Part shown: positions 59,677-64,000 of the stretch, piece by piece
Layout: each line of letters starts with the position of its first letter
Numbering within the stretch: position 1 is the first letter of the stretch
Source: Lewinellaceae bacterium
Lineage (GTDB): Bacteria > Bacteroidota > Bacteroidia > Chitinophagales > Saprospiraceae
Reading direction: 5' to 3'
Assembly (NCBI GenBank): GCA_020636095.1
Contig: JACJYN010000011.1
Coordinates: forward strand, 120,208 to 184,207
DNA length: 64,000 nt
Position numbers and translations under genes: made by a program
Notes under the pieces: model-generated
What the model was told of the DNA's origin: nothing
The model's database searches: none
What the model saw: only the letters and a program-made list of their open reading frames with translations

Positions 59677-60610
59677 TCAAGACCCCGCCATTCGAACCGT
59701 TTCAAAAGCCTGGCACCCTCTTTGCTGTAGCAGCCCTACAATATCTTCCATCGAAAATTCCAACAGGCTTGCCACCTTACCCTGGCAAAAAGGGCAGCGT
59801 TGTGCATCGCCATCGGTGTCGATGTACAGGAAGCGGTTTCCGGCGCCGAAGCAGCCCATCCGCCGCTGGTGGTACCCCAGATAGTTGATGATCGGGTAAT
59901 CAGCAAACGCCGGATCGGAATTATAGCGGAGGTAAAATTCATCCAGCAACTGCAATTGTTCCGGGTGTAGTTCTACATCCTGGCCGGCATAACGCCCGGC
60001 TGCACGAGGCTCCAGAAATTGCACGAAAGTTACCCCCAGCTGGCATGCCAGATTCAGGTATCGGCGAAGGGATTCGGCTGTAGCAAAATCCCGGGTAATA
60101 CAGAGGGAAAGCGACACCGCCAGCCCGGCAGCCTTAGCACTGAGCACCGCCCGGATCGCCCCATCAAAGGCGCCTGCTCTTCCCCGAAAGCGGTCGTGCC
60201 GTTCCGCATCGTAATGATCCAGCCCTACCATCACACCGGTCAGGCCAGCCGCTTTGAGCAACTGCGCCTTTCGCTCATCCAGAAGGATGAATGTGGTTGA
60301 CCTCGTTCTCGTGCATCCGACGGGACGCCCCGGATGGAAAACCCGGCGAGCCCAGCCGCCAGAAATAACGGCCATCGGTTTTGGCAACCTTAAGGATTAG
60401 TTCCTCTCCGAATATCTGCCTGTACTGTCTCCGCATGGACCGCAGGGCGGCAAATGCAGGCCGCACCCCTCCCAGCTTTTTTTGAGCAACATCCAGCATC
60501 TGAACAAGCACCCTGAACTTCAACCACCACTTTTCCCAGGAATAGTTTACAATGGCCGAAGCCTGGGGCTCGATGGATGTACGGGTAGGTTGACCGGTTT
60601 TCATTTCCAT
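59677..60610 (-). pseudogene. Radical SAM protein gene, iron-sulphur motif deleted
   Basis: The N-terminal piece (60610 to about 60275) contains KKLGGVRPAFAALRSMRRQY and RYFWRLGSPGFPSGA, the leader of a Bacteroidota radical SAM family. The C-terminal piece (from about 60310 down, in another frame) contains AGLTGVMVGLDHYDAERHD, VSLSLCITRDFATAE, FLEPRAAGRYAG and the C-terminal CFGAGNRFLYIDTDGDAQRCPFCQ. Missing between them are roughly 100 residues with the CxxxCxxC cluster site and the GGEP motif that bind the 4Fe-4S cluster and SAM, and the frame shifts at the junction. It cannot be active. It lies 6 bp after the lipoprotein gene. Confidence 0.85.
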
Positions 60611-60616
60611 GGTTCA

Positions 60617-62308
60617 CTATTCTTTTATCACCAACAATTCCTCTTTCCCTCCCAGTTGAAGCAGGTACTCCGCCATAGAAAAATCGCTGAAATGGCCAGG
60701 TTCCCGGAATTTTCGCAGCTCAGAAAAATCAGGAGCGCCGCCATAATCGCGTACATGCTCATAATAGCCCTTGCTGTGGAGGAAAACCGACTGCGCCTGG
60801 CCATCCGGCGCCGGAATGGCGGGGTAACGCAACTCAGCCACCAGGCCCGGTTTGGGTTGAGCGAAGTAGCGGTCGTCATCGGAGGCCAGCTCAGTGCGAT
60901 GATCCACCTCATCCTGATCAATGGCGAGGGTGGCTTGCAGGCGCCTTATGTCCAGCGCCTGAGGGGCAGTGAAGTCCATAGCTGTATAGTCTGCCTCCCA
61001 GAAAAAGAAGCCGGTTTGTAGCCGGAGCTCCACCTGATCCCCTTGCACCTGGCTCAGGTCGATGGGAATGACAAAATCCCGGGCGGCCAAAGGCCCGACA
61101 GTTGGCAGGTGTTCCACCAGTTCCCAACCGTTTTTTGTATTCAGGTAGATAGACAACGGAAATTCTTGTTCGATCGCCTGTTGCCAACGCTCACCGGCCG
61201 GCATTTGAGCCTGGTTTTCAACCCAGGTGTTATAGTAAGCCCCGAACTTTTGGGTGAACTCGCCAAAGATATAGTCGAGCCACAGGGTATTCTTAGCGTT
61301 GAGCAACAAGCGGCCCGATTGGGCATCTTTCGGTTTTGGGAAAGAAAGGTGAACAGCGTGCTCGTTTGCTTCCACTTCATTGAAAAGGAAAGCTGACCGG
61401 TCGGTGGCTTGCAGAACGGAAGAGAGATCCAGCCCTTCATCCGACAGGGCCTGTTCGGGCGGTATCGGTTTAGAAATCAGGTGCGGCCGGCCCCGGCTAT
61501 CCAGTAGTACCTTGCTATCCTCAGGATGGTTAACCACCACCAACTCCGCCAGGTTGGTGTACTGCCTTTCTTTCAACTCGTTCGACAGGCGAAGGCGGTA
61601 TTCGCCATCCACCGGCCGCAGCAGCGGCAGCGGCATGAAATCGTGCCGCTCCAGGTTGCGCTGTATGGCGCCGCCATAAATCTCGCCCTGGAAAATGAAT
61701 CCTTCGCCGTCGTAGGTGTAAATATAGGGACAGGAGCTTTTGGTAAGCGCAACGATAACTAACAGCAATACAAAAATACCGATAGTCACCCCGATAAACG
61801 ATAAAATAGCCTTTCCACTATCCATTTCAATAATGCGTACCTCCTGGATGCTATCCAATGGAATCATAGTGGGCCCAACGGCCAACTCCGGCATGGTTAC
61901 ATAAATATGGACCTCGTTGAGAATGGAATTTTCGTCTTGCTTAAAATGATAGGGCCGGCCTTGCTGATAGTGGGGCGTCCTCGGCTTTACAACCTTTTCC
62001 CTCTTTACCCTGTTGTGGCCAATGACCACGTCCTGGAATACTGTATCAACGGTTGTAGCTTCCAAATTGCCACTGAGGTGGGTTTTCGTCAACTCCAAAT
62101 CCGTCAACCACAAAGCCTGTCCCCAAATATTGTTATCGGCTTGATTGTGAATCACAAAATGCTTGTGCAGTTCACCGATATTTGCCAGGCCTCCCGGCCC
62201 GGTGGTATGCACTTTGAAATAACTACAGGCAGTGGTGTAAAACAGGATCAGAAAAGAAAGGAACAGGCAAAGGCGCCGTTTCACCTTTTTGGAAAAAACC
62301 TTTTTCAT
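60617..62308 (-). CDS. Large lipoprotein with membrane segment, function unknown
   Basis: 563 residues from the ATG at 62308 (MKKVFSKKVKRRLCLFLSFL), which gives a proper lipoprotein signal with lipobox FYTTAC; an ATG at 62431 would add 41 residues before it. A second hydrophobic segment (AILSFIGVTIGIFVLLLVIVAL) lies about 180 residues in, followed by SCPYIYTYDGEGFIFQGEIYGG. The remainder is beta-rich (YRLRLSNELKERQYTNLAELVVVN, VELRLQTGFFFWEADYTAMDF). I do not recognise a family. It is upstream of, and originally co-transcribed with, the broken radical SAM gene. Confidence 0.75.
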   Translation of the reverse strand: MKKVFSKKVKRRLCLFLSFLILFYTTACSYFKVHTTGPGGLANIGELHKHFVIHNQADNNIWGQALWLTDLELTKTHLSGNLEATTVDTVFQDVVIGHNRVKREKVVKPRTPHYQQGRPYHFKQDENSILNEVHIYVTMPELAVGPTMIPLDSIQEVRIIEMDSGKAILSFIGVTIGIFVLLLVIVALTKSSCPYIYTYDGEGFIFQGEIYGGAIQRNLERHDFMPLPLLRPVDGEYRLRLSNELKERQYTNLAELVVVNHPEDSKVLLDSRGRPHLISKPIPPEQALSDEGLDLSSVLQATDRSAFLFNEVEANEHAVHLSFPKPKDAQSGRLLLNAKNTLWLDYIFGEFTQKFGAYYNTWVENQAQMPAGERWQQAIEQEFPLSIYLNTKNGWELVEHLPTVGPLAARDFVIPIDLSQVQGDQVELRLQTGFFFWEADYTAMDFTAPQALDIRRLQATLAIDQDEVDHRTELASDDDRYFAQPKPGLVAELRYPAIPAPDGQAQSVFLHSKGYYEHVRDYGGAPDFSELRKFREPGHFSDFSMAEYLLQLGGKEELLVIKE

Positions 62309-62544
62309 GGCTGTTTTTTTGGAGTCAATAAAATTCAGCGAGGTAATTTTCCGGATGGCTCCCCAATGAGACTGGATTTTCTCAAACTCAATATCCCGTT
62401 TCCGGTAATGAAAGGCAATGACGATGGTCATGCGTTAAATATTCCCTTACCCATCGAACAATAGTATCTCCCTATGGCTTATATTATAAGCATATTGGAG
62501 TTAATCTTTTCCTCTCCACTTTTATAAACAACAATCAACCGATT

Positions 62545-62925
62545 ATGAGCAAACAAAGAAGAATATTCGGATTCGGGCTGCTGGCAGGTACAGCCTTAGG
62601 TTACTGGCTGAACACCGATAAAGGCAAAGCTTTCCGAAGTGATGTCGCTAAAAAAGTCGGCGAATACAGTGATGAAGTATCCGTCCTTGCCAAAGACAAT
62701 GCCTTGAAACTCTCCGGCAGCCTTTCTACCGCGATGGAAGATGGCCAGGAATGGGTAAGCGGCGCCAAAACGCAGCTCAGGAGTTCGCTTCACGAACTGG
62801 CTGAAAGCGCGGAGCAGGCCATAGAGCAAGCGGGAGAAAAACTGGAATCCGGACTGGAAAAGGCTCGTCGCAAAATGAAAGAAAATACAGCCAGGCTGGA
62901 GAATGGGAAAGGTAAGAAAGAGTGA
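62545..62925 (+). CDS. YtxH-like protein
   Basis: 126 residues. The short glycine-rich hydrophobic start IFGFGLLAGTALGYWLNTDKGKAFR is the YtxH signature (GxxxGxxxGxxxxPxxGxxxR form with substitutions). The rest is a long amphipathic coiled helix rich in Lys, Glu and Ala (KKVGEYSDEVSVLAKDNALK, AESAEQAIEQAGEKLESGLE). The family is associated with general and phosphate stress. Single gene on the plus strand, diverging from the lipoprotein gene. Confidence 0.88.
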   Translation: MSKQRRIFGFGLLAGTALGYWLNTDKGKAFRSDVAKKVGEYSDEVSVLAKDNALKLSGSLSTAMEDGQEWVSGAKTQLRSSLHELAESAEQAIEQAGEKLESGLEKARRKMKENTARLENGKGKKE

Positions 62926-63020
62926 GACAATTTCATTTAATCACCCCACTCCTCTATTAACAAACACTAATAAACAAACTTGCTAAATTACTTGACATTC
63001 TAACGTCCTCAGCAGATATG

Positions 63021-63491
63021 TCAGTCATGGTTCAATCTCAGGCTGGGAGAAAACATAATCATCCTTCTTTTTAAAGGGTGTGGCGAAATATCGCTGTGGT
63101 AGATTTTGTCAATGTCCACAGCAACCCGCACGTAAAAAAAGTATTCATCTTCTGTGATGGCATACTTTCCCGGCAAAAGAAAAAATGAAGGGGTAAGAGG
63201 CGAACCTAATAAGCCAGCATGGCAGAACAGCCTACTCTCTTGTGTGAAGTGCTGCCTGCCCTGAAATTGCGACACAGCCTTCGGCGTGCTGAAACTTTCC
63301 CTTATGAAAGAAAAGGACAACTGTCCTCTTTTTTCATGGAATTGTATGTAAGCCAATGCCCTTCTACAGTGCTGACAGGCAGTATGAGCCACTCCAGGTG
63401 TTAATATTTTGCAAATGCCATGCCCTGCGCAATTCCTCATAGGGCTACCAAAAATCACTTCGCTAAGATTTCGCCGTTTAAAATTTGTCAT
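63021..63491 (-). CDS. Hypothetical Cys-rich small protein
   Basis: 156 residues. The N-terminal 50 contain four to five cysteines and histidines in CAGHGICKILTPG and HTACQHCRRALAY, a possible zinc knuckle, followed by a segment rich in Phe, Ser and Gln. Near the C terminus FFLLPGKYAITEDEYFFYVRVAVDI looks like a genuine beta-rich domain. No family recognised. Codon use looks plausible for this genome but the assignment is not certain, and the plus strand also has short open frames here. Could be an envelope-associated regulatory protein, but this cannot be shown. Confidence 0.5.
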   Translation of the reverse strand: MTNFKRRNLSEVIFGSPMRNCAGHGICKILTPGVAHTACQHCRRALAYIQFHEKRGQLSFSFIRESFSTPKAVSQFQGRQHFTQESRLFCHAGLLGSPLTPSFFLLPGKYAITEDEYFFYVRVAVDIDKIYHSDISPHPLKRRMIMFSPSLRLNHD

Positions 63492-63573
63492 TTATCCTCT
63501 TCTTTTTTATTAATTTCTTTCTATGAGGGCCCGGAAAAGAATGATAATGGCGTGTCGTCTTGTCATTTGTTTA

Positions 63574-63737
63574 AGAGCGTGTTGGGAATTTATTTTTGAT
63601 GATGAAATCAGTCAATTTTTTGCTTAGACAAGGCGCAGGTTCGGGATCGTAGCAGCGCTATGAAGCCCGGTTCTGCAACGCAGTATAAGCGAAAAAGTGG
63701 CGATTTCAGCGCGAAGGATAAAATCCCAACACGCTCT
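63574..63737. repeat. 164-bp-family fold-back element, member 4
   Basis: 164 bp with ends AGAGCGTGTTGGGAATTTAT and ATAAAATCCCAACACGCTCT. The centre has the family word GTAGCAGCGCTATG. It lies between the Cys-rich gene and the partial secreted protein gene. Aligns base for base in length with member 2 after removing its insertion. Confidence 0.85.
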
Positions 63738-63816
63738 AAGGTTGGATTGCAGTGATGCCGGCTTAAGGCCGACACCACTGTTAATCCAGTCTAGCTGTGA
63801 TTGATTTGGGAATTTT

Positions 63817-64000
63817 CTATTCCGTAATGACCATCTTCCGTGTAACGGTATGTTCTCCTGTTCTGACAGTGTACTGCAACACTCCGGCCGGCAGCCCTTC
63901 CCGGCGCAGGCTTATCGAGTTGTACCCCTTAGCGCCATCCAGGCGAACCAGTTTGACCACTTTACCTGTAATATCGCTAACCGTCAGAGACACTTCAGCA
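63817..64000 (-). CDS. Secreted protein with type IX sorting domain, C-terminal end only
   Basis: The minus-strand frame from the window edge to a TAG at 63817-63819 gives about 61 residues: AEVSLTVSDITGKVVKLVR, then GYNSISLRREGLPAGVLQYT and EHTVTRKMVITE. This is the type A C-terminal sorting domain recognised by the type IX secretion system (the usual form is 'xxDxxGRxV...L..GIY.YxI...G...xGKxVI'). The rest of the gene lies beyond the right edge, so the mature function is unknown. Confidence 0.8.
   Translation of the reverse strand, partial: AEVSLTVSDITGKVVKLVRLDGAKGYNSISLRREGLPAGVLQYTVRTGEHTVTRKMVITE

Overview
The window looks like a chromosome segment from a Bacteroidota bacterium, probably of the Saprospiria (Lewinella/Haliscomenobacter-like) group. 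This is inferred from four things: an alternative complex III respiratory cluster next to a cytochrome c oxidase cluster, C-terminal type IX secretion sorting domains on secreted proteins, lipoprotein signals, and a Bacteroidota-type TTG/TAnnTTTG promoter. Most of the sequence is moderately GC-rich. The first 7.4 kb is clearly more AT-rich and looks acquired.

Layout. 1-7.4 kb is an accessory island. It holds a partial unknown gene, a tRNA-like element and a four-gene restriction-modification operon (HTH controller, a protein with the SAM-binding half of a methyltransferase, a nuclease/helicase/methyltransferase fusion, DUF3644). Three structurally alike imperfect inverted repeats with conserved outer boxes bound these units and resemble recombination sites. 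7.4-11.65 kb holds two direct tandem, decayed copies of an IS91-type element that carries its own tyrosine recombinase. 11.7-19.2 kb is a secreted nuclease, an uncharacterised three-gene operon (threonine-synthase-like PLP enzyme, DUF1611 P-loop protein, PP-loop ATPase) and transketolase. 19.5-27.6 kb carries single genes: a UmuD-like protein lacking catalytic features, a VOC protein, TerC, a DUF3352/propeller membrane protein, DUF423, a TRL lipoprotein and a PLP decarboxylase.

27.7-45.3 kb is the respiratory block, all on the minus strand. Alternative complex III (actA-F) is followed by cytochrome c oxidase subunits II, I, haem O synthase, two subunit III proteins, subunit IV, an SCO-like protein and DUF420. 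Quinol electrons pass through the ActABCDEF complex to the oxidase. Subunit II is fused to an OmpA-like peptidoglycan-binding domain. A near-identical palindrome (TTTAGA-N5-TCTAAA) precedes both actA and coxII, which suggests joint control of the two blocks.

45.5-54.4 kb contains thymidylate synthase, a START protein, an ECF-sigma/membrane/Hsp20 stress cluster, a type IX-secreted esterase, a decayed proline-racemase-family gene and a UbiD decarboxylase. 54.4-64 kb is rich in small envelope and stress proteins (2TM, CsbD, DUF3185-like, YtxH, outer-membrane barrels). It has been heavily rearranged: a 1-kb direct duplication, a radical SAM gene that lost its iron-sulphur motif, a truncated stress protein, and four members of a 163-164-bp fold-back element family, one inserted inside another. 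The window ends inside a type IX-secreted protein.
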